From Gemmatimonadota bacterium (lineage in GTDB: Bacteria; Gemmatimonadota; Gemmatimonadetes; Longimicrobiales; Gaopeijiaceae): 10,523 nt of DNA. Positions within the stretch are counted from its first letter, which is position 1; each line of letters starts with the position of its first letter. Position numbers and translations under genes: made by a program. The stretch is from NCBI GenBank assembly GCA_016209995.1, contig JACQVC010000451.1:1-10523 (forward strand). Direction: 5' to 3'. This document shows positions 1-7,187 of this stretch, one piece after another. Below the pieces are notes generated by a model. The model searched no databases. It had not been told where the DNA came from and saw only the letters and a program-made list of their open reading frames with translations.

Positions 1-894
1 CTCCCAGCGCTCCGCCTCCTGCTCCACCTGAGGACGCCAGCGGTCCTCGTTCACGACCTCGGCGAGCGTCGTCGAGATATCGGCGAGGAACGAGGCGAAT
101 TCGGCGTCCGTCGCGGCGGACGCCCGGCGCTGGGCGGCCTTGCCGCCCACGATCGCTTCCGCCTCGGCCTGCGAGACGAGTCGGTCCTCCAGCTCCTGCA
201 CGGCCAGGATGCGGTTGAGCCCGCCCATCAGCTCGCGCACGTTCCCGAACGACGCTCGCGCGATGACCTCCGCTACCTCGGCCGCCAGCTTGGCGCCGCG
301 CTCCTCCACCTTGCGCAGCACGATGGCGACCCTGGTCTCGTACTCGGGCGTCGCGATGTCGACGATGAGCCCGCCGGAAAAGCGCGACAGCAGCCGGTCA
401 TCGAGATCGTCGATCTCTCCGGGCGGCCGGTCGCTGGCCAGCACGATCTGACCACCGCCGGCGCTGATCGCGTCGAAGCTGCGCAGCAGCATCTCCTGCG
501 CTTCCCGGCGTTTCGCGAGGAACTGAACGTCATCGATGAGGAGGAGGTCGAGCCGCTGGTAGCGCTCGAGCAGTCCATCGCGGTCGCCGGCGCTCAGCGC
601 CGCCTCGAGCTCGTCCAGGTAGCTTTCGACCGGCTGGTAGAGCGTGTGTAGCTCGGCGTGCCGCTGGCGCGCGTGATGCGCCATCGCCTCCAGGATGTGA
701 GTCTTGCCGAGACCCGAGGCCGCGTAGATGAAAAGCGGATTGTAGCTCGCGCCGGGGGCATCCGCGGCTCGTCGCGCCGCGGCGCACGCCAGCCGGTTGG
801 CGGGGCCGACCACATAGGAGTCGAAGGTAAAGTTGCGGTCGGACTCGCTGCGCCGGGAAGAGCGGCGATCGGCAGCCGGAGATTGAGGCGCCAT
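1..894 (-). CDS. DnaA-like AAA+ ATPase (partial, 3' end outside window)
   Basis: An open frame of 298 codons runs off the left edge without a stop. It starts with ATG at 894-892, sharing one base with the mglA stop (TGATG), and has a GGAG nine bases upstream at 907-904. Only about 20 residues precede the DnaA signature NFTFDSYVVGPANR (residues 21-34), so DnaA domains I and II are absent. The AAA+ core is well conserved: Walker A ASGLGKTH (59-66), Walker B LLLIDDVQFL (117-126), sensor 1 ASDRPP (153-158), box VII RLLSRF with the arginine-finger candidate R171, and sensor 2 NVREL (R220). After residue about 250 the sequence does not resemble DnaA domain IV; it is acidic, probably helical, and Trp-containing. 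DnaA/Hda-family identity is secure from the motifs. A role in replication is not, because its partners here are chemosensory and polarity genes. It could be an effector or localisation ATPase for MglA. Confidence 0.85.
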   Translation of the reverse strand, partial: MAPQSPAADRRSSRRSESDRNFTFDSYVVGPANRLACAAARRAADAPGASYNPLFIYAASGLGKTHILEAMAHHARQRHAELHTLYQPVESYLDELEAALSAGDRDGLLERYQRLDLLLIDDVQFLAKRREAQEMLLRSFDAISAGGGQIVLASDRPPGEIDDLDDRLLSRFSGGLIVDIATPEYETRVAIVLRKVEERGAKLAAEVAEVIARASFGNVRELMGGLNRILAVQELEDRLVSQAEAEAIVGGKAAQRRASAATDAEFASFLADISTTLAEVVNEDRWRPQVEQEAERWE

Positions 895-1505
895 CAGCCG
901 GCGCTCCGAGACACACCACCCACCCGCTTCTCGAGCCGCCGCAGCACCAGCTCACTGATCGCGCGCAGCGTGTCGAAGACGCCCAGGCCCGTTACGGCGC
1001 TCGCCTCAAAGCTGGGAACTCCGCGGAAATTGAGCTGCTCCTCCAACAGCGCCACGGGCAGAACGTCCGGGAGGTCCCGCTTGTTGTACTGGAATACGAG
1101 CGGCACGGTGCGGATGTCCATCTCCTGCTCCAACAAATTCTCGTGCAGGTTGCGGAGGCTTTCCATATTCTCCCCCGCCTGGCGGCGCTGGCTGTCCGCC
1201 ACGAATACCACGCCATCCGCGCCCTGAAGCACGAGCTTGCGCGTCGCGTTGTAGTACACCTGACCCGGCACCGTGTACAGCTGGAAGCGCGTGCGGAACC
1301 CGGAGATCTTCCCCAGCTCGAGGGGGAGAAAGTCGAAGAACAGCGTCCGGTCCATCTCCGTCGCCAGGGAAACCATCTGTCCCTTGCGATCCTCCGGCAC
1401 CTGCGCGTGCACGTACTGGAGGTTCGTCGTCTTGCCGGAGCGTCCAGGCCCGTAATAGACGATCTTACAAACGATCTCGCGTGACGAGTAGCTGACTAGG
1501 GGCAT
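894..1505 (-). CDS. mglA: MglA-type Ras-like GTPase
   Basis: This 203-residue small GTPase closely resembles Myxococcus MglA, which is about 195 residues. Visible motifs are the P-loop GPGRSGKTT (19-27), the intrinsic arginine finger in EMDRTLFFDF (R53), the MglA hallmark TVPGQ (78-82) in place of the usual DxxGQ, with catalytic Q82, the base-specificity motif NKRD (141-144), and a G5-like loop ASAVTGLGVFDTL (168-180). In characterised systems GTP-bound MglA marks the leading pole and MglB is its GAP; that is family knowledge. A short basic tail (LRRLEKRVGG) extends past the last helix. The ATG at 1505-1503 follows an AGGGA Shine-Dalgarno (1513-1509) that overlaps the stop codon of the upstream mglB-like gene, so the two are probably translated together. 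The stop overlaps the DnaA-like start by one base. All key GTPase residues are intact, so it is probably an active switch. Confidence 0.95.
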   Translation of the reverse strand: MPLVSYSSREIVCKIVYYGPGRSGKTTNLQYVHAQVPEDRKGQMVSLATEMDRTLFFDFLPLELGKISGFRTRFQLYTVPGQVYYNATRKLVLQGADGVVFVADSQRRQAGENMESLRNLHENLLEQEMDIRTVPLVFQYNKRDLPDVLPVALLEEQLNFRGVPSFEASAVTGLGVFDTLRAISELVLRRLEKRVGGVSRSAG

Positions 1506-1508
1506 AGT

Positions 1509-1513
1509 TCCCT
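1509..1513 (-). promoter_or_regulatory. Ribosome binding site of mglA overlapping the mglB stop
   Basis: AGGGA overlaps the TAG that ends the mglB-like gene and sits three bases before the mglA ATG. The arrangement suits termination-reinitiation coupling of the GAP and its GTPase. Confidence 0.6.
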
Positions 1514-1988
1514 AAGCGGACCCGAACAGGCGGTCCAGGCTATCCATCAGGTCCCGCTCGAACGCTTCGTCCTGGGGCGGCGCCGCCTCCTTCCAACCCG
1601 GCAGCTCGGCCACTTCTTGGGCGAACTCCTCGAAGAAGACGCGCACCAGCCCGAGCGATGACTCTGCATCGAAAACCGCGAGGAGCAGCAGCTCCTCGGC
1701 CGGCGTCGCGAAGCGGCCCAGGAAGAGCTGACGCTCCGCGCCCTTGTGATGGAGATGCGCGAAGCTGCGCTCGCCCACCACCCTGGCCAGCTCTCCCGAC
1801 GAGGAATGGATCCCGGCGGCGAGGGCGGCGGTTCCCATGACGTCGACCGCGCGCGTGAAGCCGCGTTGTGCGACGACCTGGCCCGCCCGGTTCAGCAGCA
1901 ACGCCAGCCGGACTCGCGCCTCCCGCACGAAACGATCCAGGCTTCCGGCGAGCGCTTCGGAGTGCTGGTTGATATCGAGGCGTTGCAT
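1512..1988 (-). CDS. mglB: MglB-type roadblock/LC7 protein, probable MglA GAP
   Basis: This 158-residue protein matches the known MglB length of about 159. It has the roadblock alpha/beta plan. RLALLLNRAGQVVAQRG (27-43) gives the first strands, then comes a central helix with ALAAGIHSSSGELARVVGE, then HHKGAERQLFLG, and the closing segment AVFDAESSLGLVRVFFEEF. This order and the aspartate/serine loop before LGLVR recall Myxococcus MglB. The C-terminal acidic helix (FERDLMDSLDRLFG) also mirrors the end of MglB. In the family, an MglB dimer binds MglA and stimulates GTP hydrolysis. The ATG at 1988-1986 is preceded by an in-frame TAG 12 bases upstream, which fixes the start. No Shine-Dalgarno is well placed (a GGAG lies 18 bases off), so translation may depend on ribosomes leaving the roadblock gene that ends 26 bases earlier. 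The stop lies six bases from mglA. Confidence 0.87.
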   Translation of the reverse strand: MQRLDINQHSEALAGSLDRFVREARVRLALLLNRAGQVVAQRGFTRAVDVMGTAALAAGIHSSSGELARVVGERSFAHLHHKGAERQLFLGRFATPAEELLLLAVFDAESSLGLVRVFFEEFAQEVAELPGWKEAAPPQDEAFERDLMDSLDRLFGSA

Positions 1989-2014
1989 GTCAGCGATCTG
2001 CTAGCGCTCCAGCA

Positions 2015-2368
2015 CTAGACGGCTGCGAGTTCCTGCGCCAAGCGGGCGACCTCCGTGCGCACCAATCCGATATTCGCATCCTCATCCGTCACGACGACCA
2101 CGAGCAACGGGCCGGCCGCAGCGGCGAACACGTTGCCACGCTGGGCCTGCAGCTGCAGCGATCGCAGCTCGCGGAATCGCGCCGCCTCGGCGGACCGCGA
2201 GGCTCGCCGAAACAATTGGGCCGTGAGTGCCGCCGCGATCGGGACGCGGATGTGCTCCATCGCGTCCGCCTCGACCGGAATGCCATCCTCGCGATCCACG
2301 AGGATCGCACCCTGGACCCCGGGAATACGGTTGAGGCGGCCGACTGCGTCGCGGAAATCCGTGCTCAT
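2015..2368 (-). CDS. Stand-alone roadblock/LC7 domain protein
   Basis: This single-domain protein of 117 residues has the roadblock fold pattern: an N-terminal helix (DFRDAVGRLNRIPGVQG), a strand pair AILVDREDGIPVEA, a long Ala-rich helix (43-64), strand LRSLQLQAQRGNVFAAAA, strand GPLLVVVVTDEDANIGLVR, and a last helix. Such proteins dimerise and bind Ras-like GTPases as GAPs, exchange-type regulators or adaptors. Here the partner is likely MglA, encoded two genes downstream. It is distinct in sequence from the MglB-type neighbour, lacks that protein's acidic C-terminal tail, and could form a heterodimer with it or with the roadblock end of the preceding gene. The ATG at 2368-2366 overlaps the preceding stop by four bases (ATGA) with only a weak GGTGA upstream, so it is probably translationally coupled. 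Its exact biochemical role cannot be told from sequence. Confidence 0.87.
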   Translation of the reverse strand: MSTDFRDAVGRLNRIPGVQGAILVDREDGIPVEADAMEHIRVPIAAALTAQLFRRASRSAEAARFRELRSLQLQAQRGNVFAAAAGPLLVVVVTDEDANIGLVRTEVARLAQELAAV

Positions 2369-3285
2369 CCGCGGTCACCGGCGAGGAAGGCGGCAGCCGC
2401 GTCGCGGGCGTCACCGGCCACGCGGCGCAGCCAGCCCAGGGGGCTACGGCCTTCGCCCGCCACCAACAGAAGCGCGTCCCCCACGGGCTGCAGATATGCT
2501 TTCACATCTTCGGTCTCCAGGAGAATCCCTTCCCATCCCCCGATATCGAGGTGCGCGGCGGTCCGGGTCGCCTCGTCGATGGCGCCGCTCAAGATCGAGG
2601 CCACGGCTTCGGCGCTCTCGAGTCCGGAGTCGCTCATGCGGCCGGCCAGCAGCAGGCCATCGGAGTCGAGAAGCACGATGCCGCGCAGCCCGGGCGTCTC
2701 CACCAGGGTCGCGAACAGACTCTCGGGCCCGAGCCGCGGGCCAGCCGTCGTCGCACGCGGCGTCGACGTGGCTGCCGCAGCCCGCCCCGTGCTCTCCGGC
2801 ACAGGACGGACGCGCTGAGTGCTCGCGGCCTGCGCGGCCGACTCCTGCTTTGGCGCAAGCTGCTGCGCCGTGCCCAGCTGACCGCGCGCCAGGGCCAACG
2901 CTTCCCGCACCGTCTGGTCGTCGCGTCGCAGCTCGGCCGCCTTGCTGAGGTGACGAACCGCGTCCGCCAGCGCGCCCCGCTCCAGGTAGCCGAACCCCAA
3001 GCCGCGGCGGGTCTCGAAGTGCTCCGGATCCAGCTTGCTGATCAGGAGCCACTCGTCGAACGCCTTCTCCTTGTCTTTTCGGCTCAAGTAGATGCGAGCC
3101 AAACCCGCGTGCGCTTCCACATTCGACGGATGTCGCTCCAACCCACGCAGGCATACCCGGAGCGCCTCATCGTCGCGACCCTGACGCCGGTAAGCTTCCG
3201 CCAGCGGGATGAACGCCAGCGACCCCGCGTCACGGGCCACCTCCTCGCTCCAGCGCCGGAGATCCTCCGCCGAGGCCTGCTTCAT
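2365..3285 (-). CDS. TPR-roadblock fusion protein
   Basis: This is a 306-residue two-part protein. Residues about 22-140 form three or four TPR motifs (for example LAFIPLAEAYRRQGRDDEAL, then AGLARIYLSRKDKEKAF and RGLGFGYLERGALADAV, each followed by an L/HP-like turn). Residues about 141-185 are a low-complexity linker rich in Ala, Gln, Thr and Pro. Residues about 186-300 form a roadblock/LC7 domain: SLFATLVETPGLRGIVLLDS, then DGLLLAG, a helix, GILLETEDVKAYLQPVGDALLLVAG, and a final helix. A likely role is tethering a roadblock GTPase regulator to a TPR-bound partner, joining the sensory scaffold to MglA; this is inference from architecture. The ATG at 3285-3283 overlaps the preceding stop by four bases, and GAGGAG lies about 11 bases upstream inside that gene. 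The 3' end overlaps the next roadblock gene by four bases. Confidence 0.87.
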   Translation of the reverse strand: MKQASAEDLRRWSEEVARDAGSLAFIPLAEAYRRQGRDDEALRVCLRGLERHPSNVEAHAGLARIYLSRKDKEKAFDEWLLISKLDPEHFETRRGLGFGYLERGALADAVRHLSKAAELRRDDQTVREALALARGQLGTAQQLAPKQESAAQAASTQRVRPVPESTGRAAAATSTPRATTAGPRLGPESLFATLVETPGLRGIVLLDSDGLLLAGRMSDSGLESAEAVASILSGAIDEATRTAAHLDIGGWEGILLETEDVKAYLQPVGDALLLVAGEGRSPLGWLRRVAGDARDAAAAFLAGDRG

Positions 3286-4430
3286 ACGAGTGTATTCTCC
3301 TCACGCGTGAGCTCGGCCTCGAGGACTCGCGCGGCGGCCACGACGCGCGCCACGCGCGAATCATCCGAACGGTCGCCGCCGGTGAGCCGCAGACAGTTCG
3401 TCCACGCTTCGACCGCCCGCTTCAACTCGCCGGCCTGCACGGCGGAGAATCCGAGCCTGCGGTGCGCCTCGGCGGACAGAGGATCCAGCTCGACCGCTCG
3501 ACTGAACGCCTCGAGCGCCGCCCGAAAGCGGTGCTCGGCCATATAGACCCGCCCGGAGAGCAGAAAGATCTCGGGATCACGGGCCGCATTTTGCTGCAGC
3601 TCGTCCAGGAGCATCCGCGCGCGCGCCGGCTTCCCTTCCGCGAGAAGCTGCCTCGCTTCCGCCAGCGTTCGATCGTACGCGTCCGGGGGAGCGTCCCCGG
3701 CCCTGGGCGCATCGAGAATCTCGACGATGCCCGTCGTGACCAGCCCGAAGACGGTCTTGGCCACGTCGAATTCGCTCACGCCGAGCGTCGTGGCGATCTC
3801 CATCAGGTTGCGGCGTCCATCGATCTCCGCCAGCACTTCCCACTCCCCCGGCCGCAGATCCACGACCGGCGCACCTCGCCCCTCGTCATGCGATGCCAAC
3901 GCCGGCACGACGCGCGCGTCCGGAATCTTCTGAGCGAGCGTGGTCCATTCGTCGACCCGGCGCGCCGACTCCATGAGCAGCGATTCCGTACGGATGCGTA
4001 CCACGGTGCGTGGACCCGCGACCTCCTGCTCCGCGAACGTGAAGTACCCCTCATCCCACTTCAGCAGAGAGAACACGGTCTCCTCGATCTGGAAGCGAAG
4101 TCCTTCCTGCAGGTCTTCCGTGGCGACGCTTCCCATCTCGACGAGGATGTCGCCGAACTTTCGCTCCGGCTGCTCGACCTGGATCTCGCGCGCCCGCCGC
4201 AGCTCCGCCTCCGTCACCTTCCCCGCCCGCAGCATGATGTTGCCGATGCGGGGCGTCGGGTCTTCTCCCTTCTTCGACGCGCCCACCACCTGCCCGCGAT
4301 CGAAAAACACGACACCGGTCTCACCCGGGCGCTTCGACACCAGCGTGAGCATCCCCGTCTTGCGAGAGAGGTCGAGCAACTGGAACACATCGTGCGTGCT
4401 CAGCTCCGACAAGGGTCCTTCAATGGCCAC
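3282..4430 (-). CDS. DUF4388 (PATAN-like) and TPR protein
   Basis: This 382-residue protein begins with a DUF4388/PATAN-type domain. Residues 1-52 show the family pattern: PLSELSTHDVFQLLDLSRKT, then GMLTL, then GVVFFDRGQVVGA. It is followed by a helical GspE-N-like stretch (60-135) with two repeated units, RIGNIMLRAGKVTEAEL and KFGDILVEMGSVATEDL, ending in WDEGYFTF. Residues about 195-240 look like a small winged-helix unit (WEVLAEIDGRRNLMEIATTLG, then VSEFDVAKTVFGLVTTGIVEIL). Residues 250-345 hold TPR motifs. PATAN-type domains occur in signalling proteins such as cyanobacterial PatA and are thought to mediate contacts with two-component or chemosensory proteins, so an adaptor role fits here. 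It starts with GTG at 4430-4428, supported by a strong GAGGAGAG ten bases upstream in a 30-base gap. The 3' end overlaps the TPR-roadblock gene by four bases (ATGA). Confidence 0.85.
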   Translation of the reverse strand: MAIEGPLSELSTHDVFQLLDLSRKTGMLTLVSKRPGETGVVFFDRGQVVGASKKGEDPTPRIGNIMLRAGKVTEAELRRAREIQVEQPERKFGDILVEMGSVATEDLQEGLRFQIEETVFSLLKWDEGYFTFAEQEVAGPRTVVRIRTESLLMESARRVDEWTTLAQKIPDARVVPALASHDEGRGAPVVDLRPGEWEVLAEIDGRRNLMEIATTLGVSEFDVAKTVFGLVTTGIVEILDAPRAGDAPPDAYDRTLAEARQLLAEGKPARARMLLDELQQNAARDPEIFLLSGRVYMAEHRFRAALEAFSRAVELDPLSAEAHRRLGFSAVQAGELKRAVEAWTNCLRLTGGDRSDDSRVARVVAAARVLEAELTREENTLV

Positions 4431-4440
4431 GCCCTGGACT

Positions 4441-4446
4441 CTCCTC
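4441..4446 (-). promoter_or_regulatory. Ribosome binding site of the DUF4388 gene
   Basis: GAGGAG (extended to GAGGAGAG) lies ten bases before the GTG at 4430. It decides this non-ATG start and lies inside the 30-base gap after the TPR gene. Confidence 0.65.
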
Positions 4447-4460
4447 AGGAGTTTTTCGCA

Positions 4461-7187
4461 CTACCCACGGACGAACTCACGCGTCAGCTCCGCCGCCTGC
4501 TCGATGTGCTGGCGCGCGCGGGCGCCGATCTCGCCATGCGGCTGGACTTCGCAGGCGGCCGACCAGTATTCCACGGCTTCGCGCACGTGTTTCTGCGCGG
4601 CCAGCACGTCGCCGAGACCGAGGAGCGCCGCGGGCCGCTCGGCGTCGAAGCGAAGCACTCGCCGGAACGCCACCTCCGCATCCGCCGGCCGCGATGCTGC
4701 CGCCAGCACCTCGCCCAGCCGAGTCAGCGCGACCAGGTCGTAAGGATCCAGCTCGAGCAGATCGGCCAGCGCGCGGACCGCCTGATCCGGCTGCCCGCAA
4801 GAGACGTACAGGTCCGCCAGTACCAGGACGGCGTAGGAATAACTGGGCAGCAGCTCGACGGCCTGCGTGCACTCCCGGATCGCCTCCTCGGAGCGACCCA
4901 GCGCGGCCAGCGCCCGAGCCAGGTCCACGCGTGCGCCCGCGTGCTCCGGGTCCTGCGCCAGCGCCTTGCGCAACGCGCGCTCGGCCATGACGTGCTCACT
5001 CGCTCCCAGGCTGACACGGCCGAGCTGGCGCAGTACGGCTGCGTTCTCGGGCGCCATGCGTTGAGCCCTCGCCATCGCGGCGAGCGCGTCCCTCATCGCA
5101 CCCGCGCGTGCCAGAATCTCACCGACCGTCATGAGCTCGTCGATCGTGGCACCCTCCCGCAGCAGCCACTCCGCGGCCTGCCTGGCGTCGGCGAGCCGAC
5201 CGAGGGCCAACAGCGCGCGTGCGCGCGCGTGCTGCGCGCGGCCGACACGCTCGTCTTGCTCGTCCATCCGCACGAGCGCCGCATCCAGCCGTTCGAGCGC
5301 CTCGCCCGCGAGCCCCTGCGCCAGGAAGATGTCGCCGATCAGGAGCGCGGAGTCGACGGGATTCGCGCCGGCGGCGACCGCTCGGCGCACTTCGACCGTC
5401 GCCCGCTCGAGCAAGCCCTTGGTGAAGTAGTCGCGCGCCAGAGCCAGGGCATCACCTCGCTCGGCGGCCGCCTTGGGCTCACTCGTTCGTTCCGCAGTGC
5501 GGAGGTCCGCGAACACGGAGTCGAGCTGCGCGCGGTCGAAGTCGAACGCCTCGACTCCCTGCTCGCCGACATCGACGCCCTGGTCCAGCTCGGGCGCCAG
5601 CACCTCGCCGTGCTCGAACTGCACATCGATCGTCAGCCGGAAGCGCGGCCCGTCGTAGCGGGGCGCGAGCGCCAGTGCCGCCTTCGTTTCACGCAGCGCG
5701 CCCTCGTGATCTCCGAGCCGTGACAGCGCGAACGACAGGTTGTAGCGGGCCGCCGCGAAGTCGGGATTGGCGTCGACGGCACGGGCAAAGGCGTTGCGCG
5801 CCTCCTCGTGGCGCCCCAGCTCGGCGAGCACGAGGCCCACGCCGTTCCACACCGCATCCTCGGCGCGACGCGACTCCAGCGCCTCGCGGAAGACCTCGAG
5901 GGCCTCGACGTGCCGGCGACTTCGCAGCAGCAGCAGTCCGAGATTCAGCCGCGGCTCGGAGATCTGCGCAGCCCAGTCCATCGCCTGGCGAAACGCGTCG
6001 GCCGCGGCCCGCGTGTCGCCCGCGTGCGCGCGCGCTACACCGACGTTGTTCAGGGCGAGCGCGTACGTCCCTTCCAGCTCGAGAGCCCGGCGGTAGCAGC
6101 GTTCGGCCTCGCCGATCTCACCCAGAAGGTGAATCGCGACACCCAGCTCGTTCCACAGCTTCGGGCTGTCACCCAGCTCTCCGACCAGGTCACGATACAG
6201 CTCGCCCGCCTCGCGACTGCGACCCTGCAGCAAGTGCGTTTCGGCTATGGCGGGTCGGACCAGCGCGGAATCCTCGCCGTGCTCCGCGGCCATCTCGAAC
6301 TCGCGCAGCGCCTCGTCGTACAGTCCGCGCTGGCGGAACGCGAGCCCGAGGTTGTAATGGGCAAACGGCCGGGTCCGATCCACCTCCGGCGCCGCGTCCC
6401 GCTCGCCGACCAGCTCGCGATACCGCGCCGTGTTGTACCGGTCGAGAGAGAGGCTCGCTTCCGCGCGCCCCAGATGCGGGTTCAGCTCGACGGCTCGCCT
6501 CGCTGCCGCCATGCCCTTTTCCGGCTCGCCGCGGTCCCCGTACACGAAGCCGATCAGGTAGTGGGCTTCCGCCAGCTCGGGATTCAGCTCGATGGCCTTC
6601 TCCAACGAGACGAGCGCATCCCGGCTGAGCCCACGATTGTAGAGCAGCTCGCCGATCGTGAAGTGGATCACCGCGCTGTTCGAGTCGAGCGCTAGCGTGC
6701 GCTCGTAATAGCGCAGCGCGGCATCGAGATCCCCGCGCTCCCGTTCCGCCTCGCCCAGCTGGAGCAGCGTCTCCAGGTCCTCGCCTTTCCGCTCCAGGAT
6801 GCGCGTCAGCTCCGCGGAGGCTCGCTCCGGGTCGCCCGTACGCAGGAAGACCTGGGCGAGCCGGCGCCGCGCCTGCACGTCATCGGGGTGGCGGGCCAGG
6901 CGGGCCTCGAGAGCTTGGATGATCTGCTGGTAATAGCCGGTGTGGAAGTACGCGATCTCGAGGTTACGCCGCGCCACCTGCATACGCGGATCGATCTCGA
7001 GGGCCCGCTCGAACTCGGCGATCGCTTCCGCGTACAGCTTCTTGTTGAAGTAGAGGACGCCGAGGTTGTTGTGCGCACCGGAGTCCCCCGGATCGATCCG
7101 CAGAGCGAGTCCGCGCAGGATCTCGAGGTCGCGCTCGGAGTGAGGTGCGCTTCCGGTTGCGGAGGGCGAGCGCGGGGCCCGGGTCAC
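4461..7187 (-). CDS. Large tetratricopeptide-repeat scaffold protein
   Basis: At 908 residues this is the largest gene in the window and is almost entirely TPR. About 14 recognisable repeats run from residue 35 to 515 (for example AHNNLGVLYFNKKLYAEAIAEF at 38-59, and later AHYNLGLAFRQRGLYDEALREF). A non-TPR, acidic segment follows at about 516-580, rich in Asp, Glu, Val and Phe. A second block of about nine repeats spans 580-895. There is no signal peptide, membrane segment or catalytic domain, so a cytoplasmic protein-protein scaffold is most likely; partners are not known. The GTG start at 7187-7185 shares four bases with the cheC stop (GTGA). No clear Shine-Dalgarno is visible, so expression probably depends on cheC translation. 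The long high-scoring frames on the opposite strand here are artefacts of its biased codon use. Confidence 0.88.
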   Translation of the reverse strand: MTRAPRSPSATGSAPHSERDLEILRGLALRIDPGDSGAHNNLGVLYFNKKLYAEAIAEFERALEIDPRMQVARRNLEIAYFHTGYYQQIIQALEARLARHPDDVQARRRLAQVFLRTGDPERASAELTRILERKGEDLETLLQLGEAERERGDLDAALRYYERTLALDSNSAVIHFTIGELLYNRGLSRDALVSLEKAIELNPELAEAHYLIGFVYGDRGEPEKGMAAARRAVELNPHLGRAEASLSLDRYNTARYRELVGERDAAPEVDRTRPFAHYNLGLAFRQRGLYDEALREFEMAAEHGEDSALVRPAIAETHLLQGRSREAGELYRDLVGELGDSPKLWNELGVAIHLLGEIGEAERCYRRALELEGTYALALNNVGVARAHAGDTRAAADAFRQAMDWAAQISEPRLNLGLLLLRSRRHVEALEVFREALESRRAEDAVWNGVGLVLAELGRHEEARNAFARAVDANPDFAAARYNLSFALSRLGDHEGALRETKAALALAPRYDGPRFRLTIDVQFEHGEVLAPELDQGVDVGEQGVEAFDFDRAQLDSVFADLRTAERTSEPKAAAERGDALALARDYFTKGLLERATVEVRRAVAAGANPVDSALLIGDIFLAQGLAGEALERLDAALVRMDEQDERVGRAQHARARALLALGRLADARQAAEWLLREGATIDELMTVGEILARAGAMRDALAAMARAQRMAPENAAVLRQLGRVSLGASEHVMAERALRKALAQDPEHAGARVDLARALAALGRSEEAIRECTQAVELLPSYSYAVLVLADLYVSCGQPDQAVRALADLLELDPYDLVALTRLGEVLAAASRPADAEVAFRRVLRFDAERPAALLGLGDVLAAQKHVREAVEYWSAACEVQPHGEIGARARQHIEQAAELTREFVRG

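Noticed and set aside
530..955. Alternative minus-strand frame over the start of the DnaA-like gene
   Set aside because: It is in another frame from the one that gives Walker A, Walker B, sensor 1 and sensor 2, and has no domain of its own.
2055..3546. Plus-strand frames opposite the roadblock and TPR-roadblock genes
   Set aside because: Translations are compositionally biased, and the opposite strand carries well-formed roadblock and TPR domains across the same bases.
3462..5723. Very long (753-codon) open frame on the plus strand
   Set aside because: It lies antisense to the end of the DUF4388 gene and nearly half of the TPR gene and crosses their gap. Its translation is Arg/Gln/His-rich with no domain, typical of a mirror frame in G+C-rich DNA, while the minus-strand frames show clear domains.
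5675..6695. Plus-strand frames opposite the TPR array
   Set aside because: Low-complexity Arg/Pro/Ala-rich translations with no domain; shadows of the repetitive TPR coding sequence.
4461..7187. TPR repeats as evidence of a recent tandem duplication
   Set aside because: The repeats share only the degenerate TPR consensus; I saw no long near-identical DNA stretches that would show recent copying.
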